A stretch of DNA of 64,000 bases from CAZIOH01 sp964540815 (GTDB lineage: Bacteria; Myxococcota_A; Polyangia; Fen-1088): NCBI GenBank assembly GCA_964540815.1, contig CAZIOH010000010.1, positions 34,089 to 98,088 of the forward strand, given 5' to 3'. The number at the start of each line of letters is the position of its first letter. Within the stretch, counting starts at the first letter, position 1. The translations under genes were made by a program, and so were the position numbers. The notes below the pieces were generated by a model. It worked only from the letters and a program-made list of their open reading frames with translations. It was not told the DNA's origin and made no database searches. Below are positions 50,633 to 58,808 of the stretch, in pieces.

Positions 50633-51241
50633 TCAGGCGTGCTCGGCCGACGACATCGGATCGATGAGCTGGCCCCGGAGCAGGTAGTAAGGGGCCTTGT
50701 AGTAGATCATCACGTCGTGGAACGGGTCGGTCAGGATCTTGGTGAACCACACGAGGCCGGTCTTGACCCCGCGCAGGAAGAACAGGTGCACCGTGCGGAA
50801 GACCAGACCCGCCCCGCCGAGGAAGATCCACAGCCGGGACATGTTCTCGAGGAAGCTGTGCAGATCGGTGTGGGCCTTGAAGATGCCGAAGAGCGTCGGC
50901 TGCACCAGCAAGACCAGCGGCGACAGGGCCCAGATGCTGAGCAGGATCACCTTGCGGCGCAGGTTGTAGCCGACCTTGACCTTCTCCTTGTAGGCGTGGG
51001 TGGCCTGGTTCACCTCGTCGTAGCCGAGCGGCTCGAAGAAGAAATGGCCCACCTGCCGGATGATCATGGCGAAGGTCCAGCCGAACAACGCCGCCGCGAT
51101 CGGGTTGGTGAAGAGGAGCACATAGGTGCAAAGGAAGCTGAGGGCGCTGAGCAGGTGCAGGGTCTGGTTGATCCGGCTGTGGTGATAGAAGCGATGATCG
51201 TCCCACCGTTGCGTGCGGAGCTCGTCCAGAAAGCCTTTCAT
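50633..51241 (-). CDS. Mpo1/DUF962-like membrane protein
   Basis: 202 residues from ATG 51241; GGGAGGA is about 9 bases upstream. FYHHSRINQTLHLLSALSFL and MIIRQVGHFFFEPLGYDEVN fit the pattern H..N...H...[TM]...GH..FE of the Mpo1-like (DUF962) family, whose yeast member is a 2-hydroxy fatty acid dioxygenase. At least four helices are visible (31-48, 50-65, about 98-115, 137-155). The resemblance is by pattern, so the function is tentative. It is the gene just after the aminotransferase, convergent to it. Confidence 0.65.
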   Translation of the reverse strand: MKGFLDELRTQRWDDHRFYHHSRINQTLHLLSALSFLCTYVLLFTNPIAAALFGWTFAMIIRQVGHFFFEPLGYDEVNQATHAYKEKVKVGYNLRRKVILLSIWALSPLVLLVQPTLFGIFKAHTDLHSFLENMSRLWIFLGGAGLVFRTVHLFFLRGVKTGLVWFTKILTDPFHDVMIYYKAPYYLLRGQLIDPMSSAEHA

Positions 51242-51352
51242 GTCATGGTCCTCCCGTGTGTGCAGATGGCGTCGTGAAATTGCAGCGCCATCACCATAGA
51301 CGCTGCGGATCCGCCACAAAGCGAACTTGTCGCAACGGATTGATGAAGCCCG

Positions 51353-51524
51353 ACACACCGGACGCGCCTACGGCGCTCGCGGGAAGGGGAGGACCGGACG
51401 CGCCTACGGCGCTCGCGGGAAGGGGAGGACCCCTCCCCGCGGGCCCCTCCCGCCGGAGGGCAAGCTTCGCGCCCTGATCTTCTTTGCTGGTGCTGTCTCC
51501 GGTTGGCAGAGCCAACCTCCGATC
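51353..51524 (-). repeat. Composite repeat, copy 2
   Basis: On the minus strand: head GATCGGAGG, hairpin GGTTGGCTCTGCCAACC and GGAGAC (51495-51524), a spacer, GCGGGAGGGGCCCGCGGGG, then two 36-base units (51358-51393, 51394-51429) each carrying CTTCCCGCGAGCGCCGTAGG. Order and spacing match copy 1, so it is one element type. Confidence 0.9.
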
Positions 51525-51616
51525 CACCGCTTGGACCGAGTGATCCTGATGGAGGGCCCTGCATCTCGAACATTTCATCCCTGCGCAGGAAAAGCCCAAC
51601 CCCGCCCCCAATCATG

Positions 51617-51660
51617 TCCCCTCTCCCCGCGGAGCGGGGAGAGCGGGCGGGGGAGAGGGG
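51617..51660. repeat. GC-rich palindromic repeat, copy 2
   Basis: CTCTCCCCGC - GGA - GCGGGGAGAG is a perfect 10-bp stem at 51621-51643, framed by TCCC and GGGGAGAGGGG. Same design as copies at 20657 and 60364. Confidence 0.75.
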
Positions 51661-51915
51661 CCCACTTCATTCCGGAGGCGCCACCGCGAAGTATCTTGTT
51701 CACCCCCGATTGAATCGCCGCGCGGGGACGTGCGAGCGGCAGCGAGCCACGTCCCCGATCCATACAAACGGCCGACAAGCCGGCCCGATGGCGAAGCCGC
51801 ACCGAGGACCGGAGCGGAGCATACTCTTGCGTATGTGAGCACCGGACCGCAGGTGCGGGGCAGCCAGCGGGTCGGATCGTCGCCCGTCGTTGGCGCGAGC
51901 AGCAACGCTTCTCCT

Positions 51916-52311
51916 TCAGCGGAAGTCGCGGAGGTGGCGGCGGCCGGAGGGGCCAGCCGGCTGGTCGCGGGTTTGCTGACATTCGACGCAGAGCTCGACG
52001 TAGGGCATGAGCTCGAGCCGCCGCGGCAAGATCTCCTCGCCGCACTCGGTGCACTGGCCAAAGGAATCCGGGGCGGCTTGCAGCCGGCCGAGCGCCGCCA
52101 TGATTCGGGCCAGGACCTCGGTGCGGTTGCGATTTCGGCTGGACGCGATGACCTGGTTCATCTCGGCGAGGGGTTGCGCATCCTCGTCCGGCTTGATCAC
52201 CCCAGCCGCGCGATCCTCTGCCGGGTCGATCCCCTCGTCCCCTTCGGCGAGGATCTCCGCCTTCATCGCCAGCAACCGCTGCCGGAGCTTTTCCGTTCTC
52301 GCCTGATCCAT
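51916..52311 (-). CDS. DksA/TraR-type zinc-finger regulator
   Basis: 131 residues from ATG 52311 with GGAAGGGAC directly upstream. A helical N-terminus precedes a C4 zinc finger: Cys87 and Cys90 (CTECGEE), Cys108 and Cys111 (CVECQ). DksA-type proteins bind in the RNA polymerase secondary channel and mediate stringent responses. The acidic coiled-coil tip here reads GDEGIDPAEDR; the DxxDxA tip motif is not obvious, so it may be a DksA paralogue. Lies after a thiolase gene on the same strand. Confidence 0.88.
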   Translation of the reverse strand: MDQARTEKLRQRLLAMKAEILAEGDEGIDPAEDRAAGVIKPDEDAQPLAEMNQVIASSRNRNRTEVLARIMAALGRLQAAPDSFGQCTECGEEILPRRLELMPYVELCVECQQTRDQPAGPSGRRHLRDFR

Positions 52312-52349
52312 GTCCCTTCCGTCCAGCCCGTCTGGGCGGCGGGATGTTA

Positions 52350-52377
52350 CCCGAGATCTTCTCGGGATCTTCTCGGG
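52350..52377 (-). terminator. Hairpin with 11-base direct repeats
   Basis: CCCGAGA (52350-52356) and TCTCGGG (52371-52377) form a 7-bp stem. Inside it GATCTTCTCGG occurs twice in tandem (52355-52365, 52366-52376). It lies between the thiolase stop and the dksA-type start; no T tract. Confidence 0.45.
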
Positions 52378-52388
52378 TCTTGGCCCGC

Positions 52389-53561
52389 TCAGCTCGCGCG
52401 CTCGATCAACCCCGCCGCCCCCATCCCGCCGCCCACGCACATGGTGATGACGGCGTAACGGCCCCGCCGCCGCTCGAGCTCGTGCAGCGCGGTGGCGATC
52501 TGGCGGGCGCCCGTCGCGCCGAGCGGATGGCCGAGCGCGATGGCCCCACCGTTCACGTTGACCCGCTCCATGGGCAGGCCGAGCTCCCGGATGCAGTACA
52601 GCGCCTGCGAGGCGAAGGCCTCGTTGACCTCGAACAGATCGATCTGGTTGATGGCGAGCCCGGTCTTCTTCAGCAGCTTGCGCACCGCCGGGACCGGGCC
52701 GATCCCCATCAGGGCCGGAGGGACCCCCGCCACCGCGAACGCCCGGAAGTAGCCCCGGATGTTCTTGCCGAGATCGTGCGCCCGGTCGGCTCCCATCAGG
52801 ACCAGCGCCGCCGCCCCGTCGTTGAGCGGCGACGCGTTTCCCGCCGTCACCGTGCCGGTCGGATCGAACGCTGGCTTCAGGGCCGCCAGCCGCTCGAGCG
52901 ACGTGTCCGCACGCGGGCACTCGTCGCGGTCGAAGGTCACGCTCCGCCAGGCCCCGTCCTCGAACACCCGGGTCGGGACGGGGACGATCTCCGCCCGGAA
53001 GTCTCCCCGCGACCAGGCGTCGATGGCCTTCTTGTGGCTCTGGAACGCGAAGGCATCCTGATCCGCCCGGCTGACCTCGAACTTGCGTGCCACGTTCTCG
53101 GCGGTGTTGCCCATGGGGATGTAGACGTCGGGGAGCTTCTCGACCGCGGTCGGGTTCAGCGACGGCCGCGTCCCGCCCATCGGGATGAGCGACATCGATT
53201 CGAGCCCCCCGGCGATGCCGGCGTCGATGGCACCGACCGCGATGCGGTCGGCGATGATGGCGGCGGCCTGGAGCCCGGACGAGCAGAAGCGGTTGATGGT
53301 CATGGCGGGCGTGTCGTCGGGCAGGCCGGCGAGCTCGCCGACCACCCGCGCCACGTTCAGGCCCTGCTCGCCCTCGGGCTGGGCGCAGCCGAGCACGAGA
53401 TCCTCGATGTGACTCGCCTGCACGTCCGCCCGCCCGAGGGCCTCGCGGACGACCAGGGCCCCGAGGTCATCGGGGCGCGTGTTGCGCAGGGTGCCACGCG
53501 GCGCCCGTCCTATGGGGGTCCGTACGGCCGACAAGATGGCGACGTCTCGCGTATCAGGCAT
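52389..53561 (-). CDS. fadA: Acetyl-CoA acyltransferase (thiolase)
   Basis: 390 residues; AGGAAGGGACACC sits before ATG 53561. The nucleophile is Cys93 in INRFCSSGLQ; the GHPLGATGAR His and ITMCVGGGMG Cys complete the site. Follows the FadB/FadN-type gene by 104 bases on the same strand, so the pair perform the last two reactions of fatty acid beta-oxidation. Confidence 0.93.
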   Translation of the reverse strand: MPDTRDVAILSAVRTPIGRAPRGTLRNTRPDDLGALVVREALGRADVQASHIEDLVLGCAQPEGEQGLNVARVVGELAGLPDDTPAMTINRFCSSGLQAAAIIADRIAVGAIDAGIAGGLESMSLIPMGGTRPSLNPTAVEKLPDVYIPMGNTAENVARKFEVSRADQDAFAFQSHKKAIDAWSRGDFRAEIVPVPTRVFEDGAWRSVTFDRDECPRADTSLERLAALKPAFDPTGTVTAGNASPLNDGAAALVLMGADRAHDLGKNIRGYFRAFAVAGVPPALMGIGPVPAVRKLLKKTGLAINQIDLFEVNEAFASQALYCIRELGLPMERVNVNGGAIALGHPLGATGARQIATALHELERRRGRYAVITMCVGGGMGAAGLIERAS

Positions 53562-53571
53562 GGTGTCCCTT

Positions 53572-53610
53572 CCTTGGTCCGGATTGGTGCGGATTGGTCC
53601 GGATTGGCCC
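53572..53610. repeat. Decamer tandem repeat in thiolase leader
   Basis: GGATTGGTGC, GGATTGGTCC and GGATTGGCCC occur in a row (53581-53610), with a partial unit before. Lies just upstream of the thiolase ribosome site. Confidence 0.7.
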
Positions 53611-53665
53611 GGAGCCTCCGGGGCTCAGCGTTCGCTCGGGCAGCCGGGCATGGGCACGTTGGCCC

Positions 53666-56062
53666 TCAGTTCCGGAGCGGCTTCCCGGAGGTCAACATGT
53701 ATTGGATGCGCTCACGGGTCTTCGGTTCCCCGCACAGGGACAAGAAGGCCTCCCGCTCGAGCTCGAGGATGGCGGCCTCGCTGACGGTCGCCCCAGCCGG
53801 GACGTTCCCTCCCGAGAGGATCGTGGCCAGGTGCCCCGCCACCTTGGCGTCGTGCTCGCTGATCTGGTGGGCGCCCACCAGGTTGTGCAGGGTCAGCCGC
53901 AAGGTGGCTGCCCCCGACTCGCCGATGACCCGGATCCGCCGCGGCGCCGGGGGGCGGTAGCCGGCGCGGGACTGGCCGAGGACCGTCTGCTTCGCGTCGG
54001 CGAGCAGGGTGTCGCGCGACATGGACACGGCGTCCTGCCCGCGCAGATACCCGAGGTCTCGCGCCTCCTCGGCGCTGGTCGAGACCCGCGCGCGGGCCAG
54101 CATCTCGAAGGGCACCCGCACGAGCTGGAGCAGGTCGAACTGGGGATCGTCGGGCGCGCGCGCGGAGGCTCGGGCCGCGAGCTCCATGCACCCGCCGCCC
54201 GCCGGGACCAGGCCCACCCCCACCTCGACGCACCCGATGTAGAGCTCGGCCGCCGCCCGCACCGTCTGACAGCCGAGGACCAGCTCCGCGCCGCCCCCCA
54301 GGGCCAGGCCGAAGGGAGCGGCCACCACCGGGACGCTCGAATAGCGGGTGCGCAGACAGGCGCGCTGATAGTTGGTCACCATCTCGCCCACCGCGTCGAG
54401 GTTCCCCTGGCCGAGCGCCACCATCAACGAGAACAGGTTGGCGCCCGCGCAGAAGGCCTCGGGCGCGTCGTTGCCGATGACCAGGCCCACGCCTTCCCGC
54501 TCCGCCCGCTCCACCGCCCGCACCATCAGCGCCACGATGTCCGGGTCGAGGGCGTTCAGCTTGGAGTGGAGCTCGAGGCAGAAGACCCCGTCGCCGAGGT
54601 CGAGCAGGGACGCGCTCGGGTTGCGCTCCACCTCGCCTCCGGTGGCCCGAACGTCGTCGAGGACCAGCTTGCGCGGCTCGGGGACCACCGCCGTGAACCC
54701 GCCCCGCTGGCCGAGCTGCTCCAGGGCTGGCGCGTGGCGCGGCGGTCCGCCGGCCTCGCGTCGATAGAACCGCGTGCCCTCGCCCTGGGCGGCGATCTGC
54801 TCGCGCACCCAGCCGGGGACCACGTACCCCGCCGCCTCCATCCTGGCCGCGGTCTCCTTGACGCCGAGGGCATCCCACATCTCGAAGGGGCCGCGTTCCC
54901 ACCCGAACCCCCAGCGCATGGCGCGATCGATCGACACCACGTCATCGGCAATCTCACCCAGGCGCTCGGCCGCGTAGATCAGCGTCTCGTAGGTGACGGT
55001 CCGGGCCAGGGTGGCCGCGCGATCGTTGCCCGCCAGCAACCGACGCAGGCGCTCGTCCACGTCGTCCACCCCCTTGGTGGCGCCGATCGACGGAAACCGC
55101 GGCTTGGTGAGTGGCACGTAGGCGAGGGTCTGCAGATCGAGCTGCAGGATCTGCTCCCCCTCCTTCTTGTAGAACCCTTGCTTGGTCTTGCTGCCGAGCG
55201 CGCGCCGCTCGACCAGCTTGCGCAGCACCTCGGGCGGGGCGAACACCTCTCGGCGCGGGTCTCCCACCAGCGCCTCGTGGCAGTGCTGGGTGACGTGGAG
55301 CAGCGTGTCCAGGCCGACCACGTCGGCGGTGCGAAAGACCGCGCTCTTCGGGCGGCCGCTCGCCGGACCGAAGACCAGATCGACCTCCTCGACGGTATAG
55401 CCTTCGGCGATGGCCACCGCCATGGTGCGCATCATGGCGAAGGTCCCCACGCGGTTGGCGATGAAGTTGGGGGTGTCCTTGGCCCGCACCAGCCCCTTGC
55501 CGAGCAGCCGCCCGCACAGATCCTCGGCGCGGGCGATGGTCTCGGGGGTGGTGTCCGGCCCCGCCACGATCTCCACCAGCTTGAGGTAGCGCGGCGGGTT
55601 GAAGAAGTGGGTGATGCAGAAGCGCTGCCGGAACTCCGGGCTGCGTCCCGCCATCAGGTCGGCGATCCGCAGGCCCGAGGTGTTCGAGGTGACGATGGGA
55701 TCGCTGCCGGCCGCCTCGACCAGCTCCTGCAACCGGCCGTAGAGCCCCTGCTTGACGTCCAGGCGCTCGATCACCGCCTCGATGATCACGCCGCTGCTCG
55801 CGGCGGCGTCCTTCAGGTGATCCTCGAAGTTGCCGGTGGAGACCAGCGCCTCGAAGCGCGGCGAGAAGAAGGCCGCGGGCCGGGCCTTGCGCGCCGCCTC
55901 GAGCCCCGACTCGGCTGGGTGGTTGCGCCGCTGCCCCTTGCCGGGGTCGCCCGCCAGATCCAGCAGGCGGACGCGGACCCCCGCATTGGCGAGGTGCGCG
56001 GCGATGGAGGCACCCATCACGCCCGCGCCGAGGACCGTCACGTCGGAAATCGGTCTGGCCAT
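53666..56062 (-). CDS. 3-hydroxyacyl-CoA dehydrogenase/enoyl-CoA hydratase fusion
   Basis: 798 residues. The dehydrogenase comes first (VTVLGAGVMGASIAAHLANAG; later ITHFFNPPRYLKLVEIV) and the enoyl-CoA hydratase module second (about 430-620; FCAGANLF and GGAELVLGC for the oxyanion hole). This order matches B. subtilis FadN rather than E. coli FadB. It performs hydration and oxidation in beta-oxidation and hands the product to the thiolase. Confidence 0.93.
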   Translation of the reverse strand: MARPISDVTVLGAGVMGASIAAHLANAGVRVRLLDLAGDPGKGQRRNHPAESGLEAARKARPAAFFSPRFEALVSTGNFEDHLKDAAASSGVIIEAVIERLDVKQGLYGRLQELVEAAGSDPIVTSNTSGLRIADLMAGRSPEFRQRFCITHFFNPPRYLKLVEIVAGPDTTPETIARAEDLCGRLLGKGLVRAKDTPNFIANRVGTFAMMRTMAVAIAEGYTVEEVDLVFGPASGRPKSAVFRTADVVGLDTLLHVTQHCHEALVGDPRREVFAPPEVLRKLVERRALGSKTKQGFYKKEGEQILQLDLQTLAYVPLTKPRFPSIGATKGVDDVDERLRRLLAGNDRAATLARTVTYETLIYAAERLGEIADDVVSIDRAMRWGFGWERGPFEMWDALGVKETAARMEAAGYVVPGWVREQIAAQGEGTRFYRREAGGPPRHAPALEQLGQRGGFTAVVPEPRKLVLDDVRATGGEVERNPSASLLDLGDGVFCLELHSKLNALDPDIVALMVRAVERAEREGVGLVIGNDAPEAFCAGANLFSLMVALGQGNLDAVGEMVTNYQRACLRTRYSSVPVVAAPFGLALGGGAELVLGCQTVRAAAELYIGCVEVGVGLVPAGGGCMELAARASARAPDDPQFDLLQLVRVPFEMLARARVSTSAEEARDLGYLRGQDAVSMSRDTLLADAKQTVLGQSRAGYRPPAPRRIRVIGESGAATLRLTLHNLVGAHQISEHDAKVAGHLATILSGGNVPAGATVSEAAILELEREAFLSLCGEPKTRERIQYMLTSGKPLRN

Positions 56063-56305
56063 CCCTCAACGATATCCCATCGAAACGCGGGCGGCGAGGA
56101 AGTTGCACGCGCCGTGCTTGATCGCCCCCCGGGCTTGGCGCAGGCTAGAGCCCGTCGATGAAGCACATGTGGCATCCACACCGACGGCACGCGAGTGCCC
56201 CGCCGCTCGGCCATCCCCGTCTCCTCCGCCACGCCCGCCCACCCGGTCGGGGAGTGGGCGGCGCGGGCTCCCCCCTCCAGAAGAAGAGATGACGAGGGCC
56301 GCTCC

Positions 56306-57664
56306 GTGCATGTCTCCAACCTGCTGGTGCCCGAGCTCGAAGAAGCCCTGAAGAACGATCCCGCTCAGGCCGCCGAGCTCGCCGAGGAGCTGCACGCCGC
56401 CGACCTGGCCGAGCTCATCGATGGTCTGACCGAGGAGGCCGCGGCCCTGATGCTGGCGGCCCTCCCCGAGCCGATCGCCGCCGCGGTGCTCGACGAGCTC
56501 GAGGGCTCGCGCCGGGCCGAGCTCTTCGAGAAGCTGGACCGCCCCAAGGCGGCCCGCATCGCCGACGAGATGTCGGCCGACGAGCGCGCCGATCTGTTCC
56601 AGTCGCTGCCCGACGACGTGAGCGCGGACCTGCTGGCGCGCATGCCGAAGGCGGCGTCCTCGGACGTGCGCGAGCTCCTGCGCTACCCGGAGAACAGCGC
56701 CGGCGGCAAGATGACCACCGACTTCGTGGCGCTGGCGCCGCAGCTCACGGTCGAGCGCGCCATCGACGAGGTCCGCCGCATCGCGGAGGAGAAGGAGACC
56801 ATCAACGACATCTACGTGGTCGACCCCAACGGCACCTTGCTCGGCTCGGTGTCCTTGCGCGCACTGGTGCTGGGCCGGGCGGGGCACCCGCTGTCGGCGG
56901 TGATGGATCCCGACGTGGTCTCGGTGCAGCCCGAGATGCACCAGGAGGACGTTGCGCGCCTGTTCCAGCACTACGATCTGCTGGCCATGCCGGTGGTGGA
57001 TCAGTCCCGCAAGCTGCTGGGGATCGTGACCATCGACGACGTGGTGGCGGTCCTCAAGCAGGAGCAGGCGGAGGACATCCAGAAGCTGGGCGCGGTCGGT
57101 CCCACCGAGGAGGGTTACTTCGAGACCGACTTCTGGACCTTCGTGCGCAAGCGGGCTGGGTGGCTGATCGCCATCTTCCTCGGCGAGATCTCAACCGCCA
57201 GCGTGCTCGAGCACTACGAAGGGATCCGCAAGGCCTTCACGGCGGTCGAGGTGTTCGTGCCGCTCATCATCTCGTCGGGGGGCAACACTGGCTCGCAGGC
57301 CTCCTCGCTGGTGATCCGGGGGCTCGCCCTCGGAGAGATCGCGGTCAGTGACGCCTTTCGCATCCTGTGGCGCGAGGTGCGGATGGGCCTCACGCTCGGC
57401 GCGTTCCTCGGCACCATTGGGCTCATCCGCGCGCTCCTGGTCGGGCACAGCGGGGGAGGTGGGATGGCGGCGGCGGTGGGGCTGGCGCTGGTCGCATGCG
57501 TCACCTTCGGCTCGGTGGTGGGGGCGTTGTTGCCGCTCGTCATCAAGCGGCTGGGCTTCGACCCGGCCGTCTCGTCCGGCCCGTTCATCGCCTCGCTGGT
57601 GGACGTGGCCGGCATCGTGATTTACCTGAAGATCGCGATCTTCATCCTGGGCGCCCCGAAGTAG
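56306..57664 (+). CDS. mgtE: Magnesium transporter MgtE
   Basis: 452 residues from GTG 56306 (GACGAGG upstream). The N-terminal helical superhelix (LAELIDGLTEEAAALMLAAL, LFQSLPDDVSADLLA), a CBS pair (INDIYVVDPNGTLLGSV, LLAMPVVDQSRKLLGIVTID) and a C-terminal membrane domain with LIISSGGNTGSQASSLVIRG are as in MgtE. Imports magnesium and closes when the N and CBS domains bind it. Divergent from the FadN-type gene. Confidence 0.95.
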   Translation: MHVSNLLVPELEEALKNDPAQAAELAEELHAADLAELIDGLTEEAAALMLAALPEPIAAAVLDELEGSRRAELFEKLDRPKAARIADEMSADERADLFQSLPDDVSADLLARMPKAASSDVRELLRYPENSAGGKMTTDFVALAPQLTVERAIDEVRRIAEEKETINDIYVVDPNGTLLGSVSLRALVLGRAGHPLSAVMDPDVVSVQPEMHQEDVARLFQHYDLLAMPVVDQSRKLLGIVTIDDVVAVLKQEQAEDIQKLGAVGPTEEGYFETDFWTFVRKRAGWLIAIFLGEISTASVLEHYEGIRKAFTAVEVFVPLIISSGGNTGSQASSLVIRGLALGEIAVSDAFRILWREVRMGLTLGAFLGTIGLIRALLVGHSGGGGMAAAVGLALVACVTFGSVVGALLPLVIKRLGFDPAVSSGPFIASLVDVAGIVIYLKIAIFILGAPK

Positions 57665-57707
57665 CGAGCCCCTCGGAGCCGCGGAGCCAAGAGCCCGCCG
57701 TCGAAGC

Positions 57708-57955
57708 CAGTGGTCGTGATCGTGGTCGTTGTCGTTGTCGTCCCCGTGATCGAGGCCGTGCACGTGCACAGGAACGCCCCCCGTGGTCGTGATCGACATG
57801 GCTCGATGAGGTTGCGACGCATGCGTCGCATTTCGAGCTCACAGGGTCGCTTCGCCTCCTCGATCACGACCACGGGGGTGTGCACGTGCACGTGCACGCT
57901 GAACCGCCACGGGTTCGGCCACGGCCACGATCGCGATCACGGCCACGGATTTGAA
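57708..57955. repeat. Large inverted repeat with central palindrome
   Basis: Arms at 57758-57796 and 57860-57891 (GTGCACGTGCACA, then CCCCCGTGGTCGTGATCGA) pair apart from a 6-base insertion in the left arm. The loop contains the perfect 18-bp palindrome TGCGACGCATGCGTCGCA at 57813-57830. Outer flanks (GGTCGT runs left, GGCCAC runs right) are also roughly complementary. 57665-57977 holds no convincing gene; His-rich frames on both strands are broken. Confidence 0.8.
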
Positions 57956-57977
57956 GGCCTGCTCGAGTCGCCGCGGC

Positions 57978-58808
57978 TCACGGAGCAGGGGGCAGGCTGC
58001 CCAGGAACCCATCGAGGAGCGGGCGGCCCTGACCGGAGAGGGTGCAGCCCCCGTGCGAGGTGCAGACCCGGTCGATGGGGACGTCGGCCAGGGCGCGGCC
58101 GAGGGAGCGCAGCGAGGCCAGGTTCTGCGCGGGGTGCGGATTGAAGAGCCCAGGCGTGGGGGCGAGCTGGCCGTTCTCGAGGATCATGATGTCGCCCGGG
58201 AACAGCACCTGGTCGTAGACGAAGGCGTAGGAGCCCGGGGTGTGACCCGGCACGGGAATCGCGATGACCGACTTGCCGTCCGGGACCCGGATGGTGCGGG
58301 GCCCTTCTCCCACCAGCGGATCGGAGACGCGACCCGGGGGCACGGACCACAGCAGCCCGAAGACCCGCGGCAGGAACGTCTCGGGAGGTGCGCGGCCGGC
58401 GATCAGATCCACGTCCGCGGCGCCCGCGAACACCCGCGCCTGGGGAAACGCCGCGAGTCCCGCGGTGTGATCGCCATGCCCGTGGGTCACGAAGATGTCG
58501 CTCACGTCCGCCCGGGTGCGCTGTGCGGCCACCAGCAGCGCGTCCACCCCGTGCAGCTGGGCGTCCATGCCGGTGTCGAAGAAGATCGCATGCGGCCCTG
58601 CCTGGGCGACCACCACCGAGACCCCGCCGCCCACCTTGCTCATCCAGAGACCCGGGCGCAGCTCGAGCGGCGGGCTGAAGGCCTTGCGGCTGCTTCGCAG
58701 GCCGAAGCCGGCTCCCAGCACCAGGGTCAGCGCCCCGACGGAGATGAAGATGGCCGCTTTCTTTGTTGCACCGGTGGGCTTCCGCCCACCTGGTTTGCTC
58801 GTGGTCAT
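57978..58808 (-). CDS. Membrane-anchored MBL-fold hydrolase
   Basis: 276 residues from ATG 58808, overlapping the hemY stop by 4 bases. One N-terminal helix (AAIFISVGALTLVLGAGFGL, about 18-37) anchors it. THGHGDHTAG holds the HxHxDH metal ligands, and VPGHTPGSYA and LFPGDIMIL follow as in metallo-beta-lactamase folds. Probably a periplasm-facing hydrolase of unknown substrate. Coupled to protoporphyrinogen oxidase. Confidence 0.86.
   Translation of the reverse strand: MTTSKPGGRKPTGATKKAAIFISVGALTLVLGAGFGLRSSRKAFSPPLELRPGLWMSKVGGGVSVVVAQAGPHAIFFDTGMDAQLHGVDALLVAAQRTRADVSDIFVTHGHGDHTAGLAAFPQARVFAGAADVDLIAGRAPPETFLPRVFGLLWSVPPGRVSDPLVGEGPRTIRVPDGKSVIAIPVPGHTPGSYAFVYDQVLFPGDIMILENGQLAPTPGLFNPHPAQNLASLRSLGRALADVPIDRVCTSHGGCTLSGQGRPLLDGFLGSLPPAP

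Larger units (their letters stand above)
51242..51915. other. Repeat-filled intergenic region
   Basis: 674 bases without a credible gene between the Mpo1-like gene and dksA-type gene. It contains composite repeat copy 2 (51353-51524) and a GC palindrome (51617-51660). The remainder (51720-51915) shows nothing recognisable. Confidence 0.75.

Noticed and set aside
51358..51429. 36-base units resembling CRISPR repeats
   Set aside because: Only two direct units without spacers; they belong to the composite repeat.
51327..51840. Several ORFs in the 51.3-51.8 kb gap encoding Arg/Pro-rich peptides such as GRGPPLPASA
   Set aside because: They are translations of the dispersed repeat, which gives similar peptides at 33 kb in more than one frame.
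57191..57799. Minus-strand ORF containing HDHDH-type residues
   Set aside because: It runs antisense into mgtE and its His-rich start comes from the inverted-repeat DNA; no conserved pattern.
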